In this document: in pieces, positions 53,374-62,025 of the stretch
Numbering within the stretch: the stretch's first letter is position 1
Layout of the letters: each line of letters opens with the position of its first letter
Assembly: GCA_004294135.1 (NCBI GenBank)
Contig: RDZY01000014.1
Coordinates: 1-64,000, forward strand
Length of the DNA: 64,000 bases
Origin: Sphingobacteriia bacterium
GTDB lineage: Bacteria; Bacteroidota; Bacteroidia; Chitinophagales; Chitinophagaceae
Direction: 5' to 3'
The notes under the pieces: generated by a model
Told to the model about the DNA's origin: nothing
Database searches by the model: none
Seen by the model: the letters and a program-made list of their open reading frames with translations, nothing else
Translations under genes and position numbers: made by a program

Positions 53374-53512
53374 TTTTTCTTTTTTTTAGGTTGAATGATT
53401 ACAGGTTAATACAAAAACGAAAAGAAGGTAACCCAGGATTTCATTTTTTTTCAAAAAAAATATTTAAAGTTTATTTTGGGTTACTTTTACCCCCCTTATT
53501 GTATTAAAAGGA

Positions 53513-54085
53513 TTGATAGTGAAAGGCGATACAAACGAACAAACATTATTAAAAGGACTGGCCAATAACGATTCAAAAGCTATTGAAACCATATATAAAG
53601 ACAACTTTAATATGATTCAAAACTTTATATTGAATAATAGTGGTAGTTACGATGAAGCAAGGGATATATTCCAAGAAGCAATGATTGCACTCTACGAAAA
53701 AGCGCAACTTAGCTCCTTTACGTTAACCTGCCAAATCAGAACTTATATATTTTCAATTTGTAAACGGCTTTGGTTAAAAAGGTTACAACAATTAGGCAAG
53801 TATACCAATCCTGTTGATGGGTTTGAGGAAACAGTGGCCATTGAAGAAGACTTTGAAGAGCATGAGAAAAGAAACGCAGAATTCGCTATTATGGATCGGG
53901 CATTGAATAGTTTGGGGGAGCCTTGTAAGAGTTTATTAGAAGGGTATTACCTAAAAAAAATGGATATGATTGCATTGGCTGCTGAATTCGGATATACCAA
54001 CGCTGATAATGCAAAAAATCAGAAATACAAATGTTTAATGCGATTAAAGAAATTATTTTTTTCGCAATATAATATAGGAGAATAG
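53513..54085 (+). CDS. sigma-70 family RNA polymerase sigma factor (ECF-like)
   Basis: A 190-residue sigma factor. Region 2 (about 20-95) includes IYKDNFNMIQNFILNNSGSYDEARDIFQEAMIALYEKA. Region 4 (about 120-185) includes LNSLGEPCKSLLEGYYLKKMDMIALAAEFGYTNADNAKNQKYKCL. No ATG fits: the frame opens with TTG (53513) and has GTG two codons later (53519) with AAGGA at a suitable distance, so GTG may be the real start. It is followed after 5 bp by a membrane protease whose cytoplasmic end resembles an anti-sigma factor. Confidence 0.88.
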   Translation: MIVKGDTNEQTLLKGLANNDSKAIETIYKDNFNMIQNFILNNSGSYDEARDIFQEAMIALYEKAQLSSFTLTCQIRTYIFSICKRLWLKRLQQLGKYTNPVDGFEETVAIEEDFEEHEKRNAEFAIMDRALNSLGEPCKSLLEGYYLKKMDMIALAAEFGYTNADNAKNQKYKCLMRLKKLFFSQYNIGE

Positions 54086-54090
54086 CTATT

Positions 54091-55197
54091 ATGGATGATA
54101 TTTTATTACTAGACGCAATAGAACGATACCTCAACGGCGAAATGGGCACCGAGGAGCATGAACATTTTAATCAATTGCGCAAAAACACCCCAGAGATTGA
54201 TCAAATGGTTGTTGAACACAATATGTTCCTACACCAAATGGATTTGTATACCAGCCACAGGAATATCAAGTGCAGCCTACATGAAATACATGCCAACCTA
54301 TTAAATCGTGGGGACGTAAATGAAGGCGGAACGATTAGCTCAAAAGGAAAAATAATTCAATTCTGGAATAAATACAAAAGAGTAACGGCTATTGCTGCAT
54401 CTGTGGGTGGTGTGATTGCCTTATTTATTAGTGGTTTAACGGTTTATTTTTCCAGCGCAGTTACCGATCCTAAATTAGAACAGTTGGGTAAAGACTTAGA
54501 GGTAGTGAAGAAGAATCAACAATACCAAGGCACCATCATCAACGAAGTAAAAACTAAAATCCCTTTAAATGCAAGGTTACTCAGTGGTGGTTCTGGTTTT
54601 TTAATTGATTCCAAAGGATATATTGTAACCAATGCCCACGTGTTAAAAGGTACTGGTGCAGTTGTTGTAAATAGCAAGGGACAAGAATTTAATGCGGATA
54701 TTGTTCATATAGACCTACAGAAAGATTTAGCAATTTTGAAAATAAAAGATATTGATTTTACACCCGTTAAAACAATTCCTTACACCATACAAAAATCAAA
54801 TTCTGACTTAGGCGAAGAAATATTTACTTTAGGCTATCCTAGAAATGATATTGTATATGGAATGGGATACCTAAGTGCTAAAACTGGATTTAATGGTGAT
54901 TCACTTTCCTACCAAATTCAAATAAGTGCCAACCCAGGAAATTCTGGCGGTCCCGTTTTTAATAAAAACGGAGATATCATTGGTGTTTTAAGTACAAGGC
55001 AAGCGCAAGCTGATGGGGTTTCTTTTGCGGTTAAATCTCGAAATATCTACACTATAATAGGTGATTTAAATAAAAGCGACACTTCACTTCAACCCATTAA
55101 GCTACCAACTAAATCAGCCCTTAAAGGCATGGAACGTAAGGCTCAAATTCACAAAGTAGAAGACTTTGTTTATTATGTTAAAGCCTACGGGCAGTAA
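54091..55197 (+). CDS. anti-sigma-like N-terminus fused to periplasmic HtrA-type serine protease
   Basis: A 368-residue protein. Residues 1-95 are helical and charged (AIERYLNGEMGTEEHEHF), like the cytoplasmic part of Bacteroidota anti-sigma factors, but without a zinc HxxxCxxC motif. One transmembrane helix spans about 98-120. The periplasmic part has a coiled-coil stretch (127-155) and a trypsin-like S1C protease domain with the complete triad H183 (NAHV), D212 (KDLAIL) and S285 (GNSGGP). No PDZ domain follows. Its gene is 5 bp downstream of the sigma factor gene. It could hold the sigma factor and release it in response to envelope stress. Confidence 0.8.
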   Translation: MDDILLLDAIERYLNGEMGTEEHEHFNQLRKNTPEIDQMVVEHNMFLHQMDLYTSHRNIKCSLHEIHANLLNRGDVNEGGTISSKGKIIQFWNKYKRVTAIAASVGGVIALFISGLTVYFSSAVTDPKLEQLGKDLEVVKKNQQYQGTIINEVKTKIPLNARLLSGGSGFLIDSKGYIVTNAHVLKGTGAVVVNSKGQEFNADIVHIDLQKDLAILKIKDIDFTPVKTIPYTIQKSNSDLGEEIFTLGYPRNDIVYGMGYLSAKTGFNGDSLSYQIQISANPGNSGGPVFNKNGDIIGVLSTRQAQADGVSFAVKSRNIYTIIGDLNKSDTSLQPIKLPTKSALKGMERKAQIHKVEDFVYYVKAYGQ

Positions 55198-55217
55198 TAA
55201 TATATGAATTAACTCGT

Positions 55218-55252
55218 ATAAAAGAGGGCAGCTAATAACTGCCCTCTTTTAC
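55218..55252. terminator. Bidirectional terminator
   Basis: AAAAGAGGGCAG (55220-55231) and CTGCCCTCTTTT (55239-55250) form a 12-bp stem with A/T flanks. It serves the protease gene and the convergent nucleotidyltransferase gene. Confidence 0.88.
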
Positions 55253-55264
55253 ATTATTACCAAC

Positions 55265-56164
55265 TTAACTCCATAATGAAGCTGGATAAGTTCCATCTGC
55301 CACCAGTGCATTGATGGAAGACTGAACCCTGGGTGCATCTTCTTTATAAGTAACCCCAAACCATTGTGAATCAGTTGGAAGTACTTTGACCACTCCTTTC
55401 CCCGATTCAATAAAATTATTGGCGGCATAAGGAATGAAAAATTCTGACTTTAATTCTTGGCCTTGCTTTTCTAGGAATGCTTGAAACATATCCTCACACA
55501 ACTGAATAAACCCGGGCGCAAAACAGAAATAGTTCATGCTTACAAGGCTATTGGCGGCCAAGGGAGTAATCCCTTTTTCGTCCTCAAAAACAATACCTGC
55601 TTCCGATCTGTAAATCTTAGTTCTCTCTGAAATATTGGTCAAATTTTGACGCTCATTTGCGGTGCATACACCCCTACTCACACTTCCGTTTTCACTCAAT
55701 GTTTTCTGAAGTTCATACCCAACAAGGGCATAAGTGGACTCATTGCATTTATTATTTAAAAAACTAGCTGCCTTAAAAAAGGCATCTACTCCGTAATAAT
55801 CGTCAGCATTGATTACTGCAAATGGTTCATTTACTTTGCCCTTACAACAAAGTACAGCGTGTGCTGTACCCCAAGGTTTTTCCCTTTCAACAGGTATTGA
55901 TTTCCCTTCTGTGAAAGACAATAAATGCTGGTACACATAATCAATCTCAATCTTTCCCTTTAATTTGGGCTCAAAAATTTGCTTAAACTGATCTGCAAAA
56001 TCGGCTCTGATAATAAAGACCACTTTGCCAAATCCAGCTTTTATAGCATCATAAATGGAGTAATCCATGATGGTTTCACCAGATGGGCCAAAAGACTGGA
56101 TCTGCTTCATACTACCATATCTACTGGCCATTCCAGCAGCTAAAATCACTAGGGTTGGTTTCAT
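55265..56164 (-). CDS. sugar-phosphate nucleotidyltransferase family protein
   Basis: A 299-residue NTP-transferase fold. The nucleotide-binding signature is ILAAGMASRYGSMKQIQ, with ETIMDYSIYDA following. EKPWGTAHAVLCC and FAVINADDYYG hold the base- and metal-binding residues. It has no hexapeptide C-terminal domain. It probably activates a sugar phosphate or phosphocholine-like group; the substrate is unknown. Its start codon lies in the first copy of an 88-bp tandem duplication, so the promoter is present twice. Confidence 0.85.
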   Translation of the reverse strand: MKPTLVILAAGMASRYGSMKQIQSFGPSGETIMDYSIYDAIKAGFGKVVFIIRADFADQFKQIFEPKLKGKIEIDYVYQHLLSFTEGKSIPVEREKPWGTAHAVLCCKGKVNEPFAVINADDYYGVDAFFKAASFLNNKCNESTYALVGYELQKTLSENGSVSRGVCTANERQNLTNISERTKIYRSEAGIVFEDEKGITPLAANSLVSMNYFCFAPGFIQLCEDMFQAFLEKQGQELKSEFFIPYAANNFIESGKGVVKVLPTDSQWFGVTYKEDAPRVQSSINALVADGTYPASLWS

Positions 56165-56334
56165 AAGTGTCTATTTATTGATTTTATTTGTCTTATGGAA
56201 TTCGCCAATTAAGATTTCTATTGGTAACAAAATCTGTTACAGCTCATTTCATAAGTGTCTATTTATTGTTTTTATTTGTCTTATGGAATTCGCCAATTCA
56301 GATTTCTATTGGTAACAAATTTTATAAAGACTCA
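56159..56334. repeat. Tandem duplication, 2 x 88 bp, covering a gene 5' region
   Basis: Two near-identical 88-bp units start at 56159 and 56247, and the first 7 bases of a third copy (TTTCATA) appear at 56335. Each unit begins with the first codons (minus strand ATGAAA) and extends upstream through the probable promoter. In the distal copy the codons read ATG AAA TGA. Copies differ by a few substitutions and an indel-like block near AAAATCTGTTACAG, so the duplication is not brand new. Confidence 0.9.
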
Positions 56335-56395
56335 TTTCATAACCTATTTTTACAAATCAAATTTATAGATTAATTTTTCATGATACATCAATCAA

Positions 56396-57274
56396 GTGGA
56401 AATCAACCTTGAACAAATTACCCTAGAATCACTCCCAAGCCTTTCAAAAACAGGCTCAACACGCTCCATACTTAGGCTGGATAAGGTTCATCCAATAGTA
56501 AGCGGCAACAAATGGTTCAAACTCAGGTATTATATTGCGGAAGCCCTAGAAGGCAAAAAAAGCACCATCGCAAGCTTTGGCGGAGCTTTTTCCAATCATA
56601 TTGTGGCATTGGCTTATGCTTGTAAAGCGTTGAAACTAGAATCAGTCGGCTTTATCCGAGGAGAAGAAGCTGGATCCATCACCTTACAAGATGCAGCAAA
56701 AGCAGGTATGCAACTACATTATATTTCTAGAAATGATTTTAACGACAAGATTTACTTGAAAAATCTGTACCACCAGCCTGATTGGTACTGGATTAACGAA
56801 GGTGGCTATGGTAAAATTGGTGCTAAAGGGGCATCTACCATTTTTAATACAGTTGACCTTAACTCCTTTACCCATATTGTATGCGCAGTCGGCACCGGAA
56901 CAATGATGGCGGGACTAATTGATGCAGCCAACTGCCACCAACAAATCATAGGCATTAGTGTATTAAAAAATAATTTTTCTATTGAAGCTGAAGTAAAATA
57001 TCTTCTAAAAAAGAAGGATCAGCCGATTACCATTTTTTACGATTATCATTTTGGGGGCTATGCAAAGCACACCCCATTATTATTGAATTTTATGAACGAA
57101 TTGTATTTAAGTGAAGCCTTGCCGACAGATATAGTGTATACTGGAAAATTGATGTTTGCAGTAAACGACTTAATAACAAAGAAATATTTTGGGGATGACG
57201 CCAATATCCTTGTTATTCATAGCGGAGGATTACAAGGCAATAGATCCCTAGCTGATGGGAAATTAGTATTTTAA
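56396..57274 (+). CDS. ACC deaminase / D-cysteine desulfhydrase family PLP enzyme
   Basis: A 292-residue fold-type II PLP enzyme. SGNKWFKLRYYIAEA carries the PLP lysine (K39), and SFGGAFSNHIVALAYA is the phosphate/substrate loop. AVGTGTMMAGLI and HSGGLQGNRS are further cofactor-binding segments. Family members deaminate 1-aminocyclopropane-1-carboxylate or desulfhydrate D-cysteine. In bacteria outside the rhizosphere the D-cysteine role is more usual. The start is GTG at 56396, because no in-frame ATG is available. It overlaps lipB tail-to-tail by 4 bp. Confidence 0.85.
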   Translation: MEINLEQITLESLPSLSKTGSTRSILRLDKVHPIVSGNKWFKLRYYIAEALEGKKSTIASFGGAFSNHIVALAYACKALKLESVGFIRGEEAGSITLQDAAKAGMQLHYISRNDFNDKIYLKNLYHQPDWYWINEGGYGKIGAKGASTIFNTVDLNSFTHIVCAVGTGTMMAGLIDAANCHQQIIGISVLKNNFSIEAEVKYLLKKKDQPITIFYDYHFGGYAKHTPLLLNFMNELYLSEALPTDIVYTGKLMFAVNDLITKKYFGDDANILVIHSGGLQGNRSLADGKLVF

Positions 57275-57993
57275 ACACTCACCAATTTACAGTCGAATAA
57301 TTTTTCGAAATTTTTTTTAACCCGATATTTTACTTGATCCATATCAACTTTTTCGCCCAGCTCCCGCTCGAGGGAAGTTACCGATTTACGCGTTATACCG
57401 CATGGAATAATATGAGAAAAATAATCGAGATCGGTGTTAACATTAAAAGCAAATCCATGCATGGTTATCCACCTACTGCATTTAATGCCCATGGCACAAA
57501 TTTTTCGTTCTTTTCCTTTTATATGCGGATCAAGCCAAACACCCGTCTCTCCCACGCTTCTTTCACCTTTTAAGCCATATTCTGCCATGGTAAGAATAAT
57601 AATATCCTCTAAGGTTCTCAGATACCAGCCCAAATCGGTTTTAAATCGTTCCAAGTCTAAGATTGGATAGCCTACCAATTGGCCAGGCCCATGAAAAGTA
57701 ATGTCTCCACCCCTATTAATATGAAAATATTCGATGCCCTTTTCCATTCGGTCGGCTTCATTAATAAGGACATGCGCTTCTTTACCACTCTTTCCCAAAG
57801 TATACACAGGCGGGTGTTCTACAAACAATAAATGATGCAAAGTAGGAATCTCATTTGCAGGAGTTGTATGCTCATTTTGGTAACGAAACAATATTTTAAT
57901 ATCCGAATTCTTCTTGAGCAGAATTTCCTGATAGTCCCATGCTTCTTTGTATCCTTTCACCCTAAAATCTTCGAATAACACTTGCTGTTGCAT
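57271..57993 (-). CDS. lipB: octanoyl-[ACP]:protein octanoyltransferase
   Basis: A 240-residue LipB that moves octanoate from ACP to lipoyl domains. The signature RGGDITFHGPGQ is at 94-105. The catalytic lysine is K164 in KICAMGIKCSRW, and the acyl cysteine is C198 in SHIIPCGI. FVEHPPVYTLGKSGK is the other family block. A perfect -7 box ends 4 nt before the ATG. lipA is not in the window. Confidence 0.95.
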   Translation of the reverse strand: MQQQVLFEDFRVKGYKEAWDYQEILLKKNSDIKILFRYQNEHTTPANEIPTLHHLLFVEHPPVYTLGKSGKEAHVLINEADRMEKGIEYFHINRGGDITFHGPGQLVGYPILDLERFKTDLGWYLRTLEDIIILTMAEYGLKGERSVGETGVWLDPHIKGKERKICAMGIKCSRWITMHGFAFNVNTDLDYFSHIIPCGITRKSVTSLERELGEKVDMDQVKYRVKKNFEKLFDCKLVSV

Positions 57994-57997
57994 ACCA

Positions 57998-58005
57998 CAA
58001 AAGTA
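57998..58005 (-). promoter_or_regulatory. -7 box 4 nt before the lipB ATG
   Basis: The minus strand TACTTTTG matches TAnnTTTG, then TGGT and ATG. This predicts a leaderless mRNA. Confidence 0.5.
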
Positions 58006-58088
58006 AATAAAACGATTTGGTTGATCCGTTCTGCCGCACTTTAATTGTTTAAATTCACCATATCCTATGTACTATGGGCAATCAGCTA

Positions 58089-58096
58089 TAATTTTG
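58089..58096 (+). promoter_or_regulatory. -7 box 4 nt before the RluA-family ATG
   Basis: TAATTTTG matches TAnnTTTG, then CAAC and ATG. A weak -33 TATG lies 19 nt upstream. Confidence 0.5.
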
Positions 58097-58100
58097 CAAC

Positions 58101-59159
58101 ATGCAAGTAGATACGGAACTATATTCAGAAGAACAGTCAGAAACCCTTTACGAGCGAAAAACATTTACCGTAGATAAAGGGCAAGAGCCTTTTCGGATTG
58201 ATAAGTGGATTCAAATGCATATAGAAGGGGCTACCCGTAATAAAGTGCAACAGGGCATTGCCTCTGGATTTTTAACTGTAAATGGCAAATCGGTTAAGCC
58301 TAATTACAAAATAAGACCAGGAGATGAAATTGTGTTGATGAGTTTAATCAATCCAGATCGCACCATACTTAAAGAAGAGAATATCCCGCTTAATATTGTG
58401 TATGAAGACGATGCCATACTGGTGATTAATAAGCCTTCCAATATGGTTGTACACCCGGGTGTGGGCAATTTCAGTGGTACCCTTTTAAACGGAATTGCGT
58501 ATTATCTAAAGCAAGAAAATCCTGCTTTAGATGAAGAAAAACTACCTCGATTTGGACTGGTGCACCGGATTGATAAAAATACAACGGGACTAATTGTAGT
58601 GGCTAAAACAGGTGAATCTGCTGCACACCTGGCCAAACAGTTTTTTAACCACACCGTAAAGCGTAATTATATTGCTTTGGCATGGGGGAATATGGAATCG
58701 GAGGAAGGCACTATTGTAGCCCATATTGCACGCCACAAACAAAACCGGAAAATATTTGATGCTTATCCCGAAGGCGAAATAGGAAAGCATGCCATTACAC
58801 ATTATAAAGTAGTTGAAAGATTAAATTATGTTACGCTGGTAGAATGTATATTGGAGACTGGAAGAACGCATCAGATTCGAGTGCATATGAAGCATATTGG
58901 TCACACTCTGTTTAACGACTGGGAATATGGAGGTGATAGAATTTTAAAAGGCACTATTTATACCAAGTACAAACAGTTTGTAGAAAATTGTTTCAGTGCT
59001 TGCACTCGCTGTGCACTGCACGCAAAAACGCTTGGATTTATTCACCCTACTACTGAAAAAGAAATGTTTTTTGAATCGCCCATACCGCCAGATATGGATG
59101 CAATGCTCACAAAATGGAGAACATATAGTAATAGTCGACCCGCAGAACACAACAGTTAA
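58101..59159 (+). CDS. RluA family pseudouridine synthase
   Basis: A 352-residue rRNA/tRNA pseudouridine synthase of the RluD type. The N-terminal S4 RNA-binding domain is at about 30-85 ([22 protein letters not shown]). The catalytic domain (about 95-330) contains [15 protein letters not shown] with catalytic Asp158, plus [18 protein letters not shown]. In RluD-type enzymes the target is helix 69 of 23S rRNA, but the exact uridines cannot be read from sequence. A leaderless start is likely. Confidence 0.93.
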   Translation: MQVDTELYSEEQSETLYERKTFTVDKGQEPFRIDKWIQMHIEGATRNKVQQGIASGFLTVNGKSVKPNYKIRPGDEIVLMSLINPDRTILKEENIPLNIVYEDDAILVINKPSNMVVHPGVGNFSGTLLNGIAYYLKQENPALDEEKLPRFGLVHRIDKNTTGLIVVAKTGESAAHLAKQFFNHTVKRNYIALAWGNMESEEGTIVAHIARHKQNRKIFDAYPEGEIGKHAITHYKVVERLNYVTLVECILETGRTHQIRVHMKHIGHTLFNDWEYGGDRILKGTIYTKYKQFVENCFSACTRCALHAKTLGFIHPTTEKEMFFESPIPPDMDAMLTKWRTYSNSRPAEHNS

Positions 59160-59170
59160 TATTCACTCCC

Positions 59171-59196
59171 TATATTTGTAATACAAACGTTTGTAT
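59171..59196 (+). promoter_or_regulatory. bioB promoter -7 box and 16-bp palindromic operator candidate
   Basis: TATATTTG (59171-59178) is an exact -7 element. It is followed at once by the perfect palindrome ATACAAACGTTTGTAT (59181-59196), whose last two bases are the AT of the bioB ATG. The predicted transcription start falls inside the palindrome. A CpG-centred palindrome at this place is typical of a repressor site. Confidence 0.65.
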
Positions 59197-60193
59197 GAAC
59201 CAACAACTACGCAATAACTGGACTATCAATGAAATTGAGTCCATCTACAATAGTCCCCTACTTGAATTGGTATATAATGCCGCTACATTACACAGAACGT
59301 TTAATGATACAGCCGAAGTACAAGTATGTACTTTATTGAGCATTAAAACTGGTGGCTGTAGCGAGGATTGCGCTTATTGCCCTCAAGCAGCACGTTATAA
59401 TACGGGTGTAGATGTTCAAGCTTTGATGAAGAAAGAGGAGGTATTGGAGTATGCCCAAAAAGCAAAAGATGCTGGAAGTACCCGTTTTTGTATGGGTGCA
59501 GCTTGGAGAGAAGTAAGAGACAATCGTGATTTTGATCGTGTGCTTGACATGGTAAAGGGTGTAAATAAAATGGGGATGGAAGTGTGTTGTACATTGGGTA
59601 TGTTAACCGAAGATCAGGCCAAAAAATTGGCAGATGCCGGATTGTATGCTTACAATCACAACCTTGATACAAGTAAAGAACATTACAGTGAGATTATTTC
59701 TACCAGAACCTATAACGATCGTTTAGAAACCTTAGATAACGTTAGAAAAGCGGGTGTAACGGTTTGTTGTGGTGGAATAATTGGGCTTGGAGAAACACAT
59801 GAGGACAGAATAAAAATGCTATATACGCTTGCTACTATGCCTGAGCATCCGGAAAGTGTTCCTATTAATGCGCTGGTACCCATAAAAGGAACCCCATTAG
59901 AAAACAATGCTAAAGTAGATATTTGGGATATGGTGAGGATGATTGCAACGGCTAGAATTCTAATGCCAAAAACTATGGTAAGATTAAGTGCAGGAAGAAC
60001 TGATATGAGTATTGCAGAGCAAGCACTTTGCTTTATGGCAGGTGCCAATTCAATTTTTGCGGGAGATAAATTACTCACTACACCAAACCCCAGTTTTGAT
60101 GAAGACAACAGCATGTTTCAATTACTGGGTTTAAAACCAAGAACTGCTTTTAAAGAAGAAAAACAATACTTACGAGAAGCTGTAGAGGCTTAG
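59195..60193 (+). CDS. bioB: biotin synthase
   Basis: A 332-residue radical SAM enzyme that inserts sulfur into dethiobiotin. The SAM-cluster cysteines are C55, C59 and C62 ([12 protein letters not shown]). The block [17 protein letters not shown], the [12 protein letters not shown] region and the second-cluster residues near [16 protein letters not shown] are intact. The C-terminal [10 protein letters not shown] carries the conserved Arg of the 2Fe-2S site. It stands alone rather than in a bio operon. Confidence 0.96.
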   Translation: MNQQLRNNWTINEIESIYNSPLLELVYNAATLHRTFNDTAEVQVCTLLSIKTGGCSEDCAYCPQAARYNTGVDVQALMKKEEVLEYAQKAKDAGSTRFCMGAAWREVRDNRDFDRVLDMVKGVNKMGMEVCCTLGMLTEDQAKKLADAGLYAYNHNLDTSKEHYSEIISTRTYNDRLETLDNVRKAGVTVCCGGIIGLGETHEDRIKMLYTLATMPEHPESVPINALVPIKGTPLENNAKVDIWDMVRMIATARILMPKTMVRLSAGRTDMSIAEQALCFMAGANSIFAGDKLLTTPNPSFDEDNSMFQLLGLKPRTAFKEEKQYLREAVEA

Positions 60194-60328
60194 TATTTTA
60201 TTTTAACAATTTATTTGCAAGTTCATAAAGCACGCAAGCACAACATTTTGATAAAATAAATCTTCGAATAAATTTTTATGCAAATCATTGTGCAAATTTA
60301 CTACTCAAAGAAAATTTAATTTAAACCG

Positions 60329-62023
60329 ATGCGTGTACTAATAGTTGTCATCCTTAGCGGGTTTAGTTTTTTATCAACTACCACGGCACAATCAGATGTA
60401 CCAAAAGGCTGGCATTTATTAGATTATCAACGGGACTCCTTTTTGGGTATCAGCTTGAATAAAGCCTATCAATTCTTGCAATCAAAAAATAAAATTGGGC
60501 AGCCTGTTATTGTCGCGGTGCTTGATTCTGGTGTTGATACTACACATGAAGACCTTAAAAAAATATTGTGGCGCAATCCCAAAGAAATTCCCAATAATGG
60601 AATTGACGACGACAAAAACGGTTATATAGATGATGTATATGGATGGAATTTTTTAGGTGGAAAGAATGGAAAAAGTTTGAAAAAAGCGGCTGATGAAAGA
60701 TCTCGCGTATACCATCGATGGAAAGAACAATTCCTTGGAAAGCTGATTGATACCAACCAACTTAATAAAGGCGACAAGCAAGCTTATAAAATTTGGCGAA
60801 AAGCGGCTGATGAATTGAATTTCAGCCAAGAAGAACAAATGGATTTACTTTTTATTGAAGTCACCGCTAAAGCATTGCATAGACACGATAAAGTACTGCG
60901 ACAGGAGTTGGGTATAGAAGAATTTACGTGTGAAAAAATTGAAAGTTTCGAGCCTATTACCAAAACAGGAAAAGACGCAAAGCTGGGTTTCCTAACAGTG
61001 ATGAAAATGATGGGAATAGATCCAACTGAAAAAAATACAAATACCCTAAATGAATTAGACGAATATATTGAAAGTAAAAAAACCAGTTTTGAATCTAAAG
61101 AAAAAGCGCCTTACAATTATCGGCAAGAAATTGTAGGCGATGATTATTTTAATTTTGCGGATCAATTTTATGGCAATAACGATGTAATGGGGCCAGGGCC
61201 GATGCACGGAACACATGTTACTGGTATTATTGGGGCACAAAGAAACAATGGAATAGGGATGGATGGGGTGACAGATCAGGTAAAAATTATGACGTTACGT
61301 GTTGTGCCTGATGGTGATGAATACGACAAGGATATTGCGCTAGCCATACGTTATGCAGTTGATAATGGAGCCAAGATTATTAATATGAGTTTTGGCAAAT
61401 CATTTTCACCTGAAAAAAGATGGGTAGATAGTGCTGTACGTTATGCAGAACAAAAGGATGTATTGTTAATACACGCATCAGGTAATGAGTCAGAAGACTT
61501 GGATATCAAAGAAAATTTTCCAAACCCGTGGTTGGCTCAATGGCAGACCAAGGCGACCAACTATATAACAGTTGGTGCAAGTAGTGATGAAAGAATTGAT
61601 AAGAGTATTGCTGCTGATTTTAGTAGTTACGGAAAAAATAATGTCGATATTTTTGCTCCAGGTGTAAAAATCTATTCCACTTTTCCTGGTGGCAATCAGT
61701 ATGGAAATTTAAAAGGTACCAGCATGGCTACTCCTGTGGTAACAGGATTGGCCGCACTACTTCGCTCCTATTATCCAATCCTTACGGCAGTTGAAGTAAA
61801 AAATATTATTGAACAATCGGCCTATATTCCAAACACCACCATGGATTGCATTAAGCCAGGAATAGAAAGTAAAACAAAGCAATCAACCACACTCAGTATG
61901 CTCTGCAAAACAGGTGGTATTGCCAATGCTTACAACGCAGTAGTTATGGCCAGTGAATTAAAAATTACAACTGTACCTACAAAATCAGAAAAGATGGTGG
62001 GTACAATTAAAATTAGAAAATAA
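60329..62023 (+). CDS. S8 family serine peptidase (subtilase) with long insertion
   Basis: A 564-residue secreted protease. The signal peptide is about 1-20, ending TTTAQ. The triad is D66 (VAVLDSGVD), H293 (HGTHVTGIIG) and S465 (GTSMATPVV). The Asp-His gap of about 225 residues is far longer than the usual 30-60 and is filled by a charged helical insertion (about 110-265). There is no C-terminal sorting (Por) domain and no propeptide inhibitor motif that I recognise. It is followed by the DinB gene after 2 bp, so co-transcription is likely. Confidence 0.9.
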   Translation: MRVLIVVILSGFSFLSTTTAQSDVPKGWHLLDYQRDSFLGISLNKAYQFLQSKNKIGQPVIVAVLDSGVDTTHEDLKKILWRNPKEIPNNGIDDDKNGYIDDVYGWNFLGGKNGKSLKKAADERSRVYHRWKEQFLGKLIDTNQLNKGDKQAYKIWRKAADELNFSQEEQMDLLFIEVTAKALHRHDKVLRQELGIEEFTCEKIESFEPITKTGKDAKLGFLTVMKMMGIDPTEKNTNTLNELDEYIESKKTSFESKEKAPYNYRQEIVGDDYFNFADQFYGNNDVMGPGPMHGTHVTGIIGAQRNNGIGMDGVTDQVKIMTLRVVPDGDEYDKDIALAIRYAVDNGAKIINMSFGKSFSPEKRWVDSAVRYAEQKDVLLIHASGNESEDLDIKENFPNPWLAQWQTKATNYITVGASSDERIDKSIAADFSSYGKNNVDIFAPGVKIYSTFPGGNQYGNLKGTSMATPVVTGLAALLRSYYPILTAVEVKNIIEQSAYIPNTTMDCIKPGIESKTKQSTTLSMLCKTGGIANAYNAVVMASELKITTVPTKSEKMVGTIKIRK

Positions 62024-62025
62024 TC

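Noticed and set aside
53047..53389. Two overlapping plus-strand frames of about 100 codons
   Set aside because: They run antisense to the 57-residue lipoprotein gene and its terminator. Their Asn/Ser- and Thr/Val-rich parts are simply the other frames of the 21-bp repeats.
56067..56373. Plus-strand frames with repeated ISVYLLFLFVLWNSP-like sequence
   Set aside because: They are by-products of the 88-bp tandem duplication and overlap the nucleotidyltransferase gene start.
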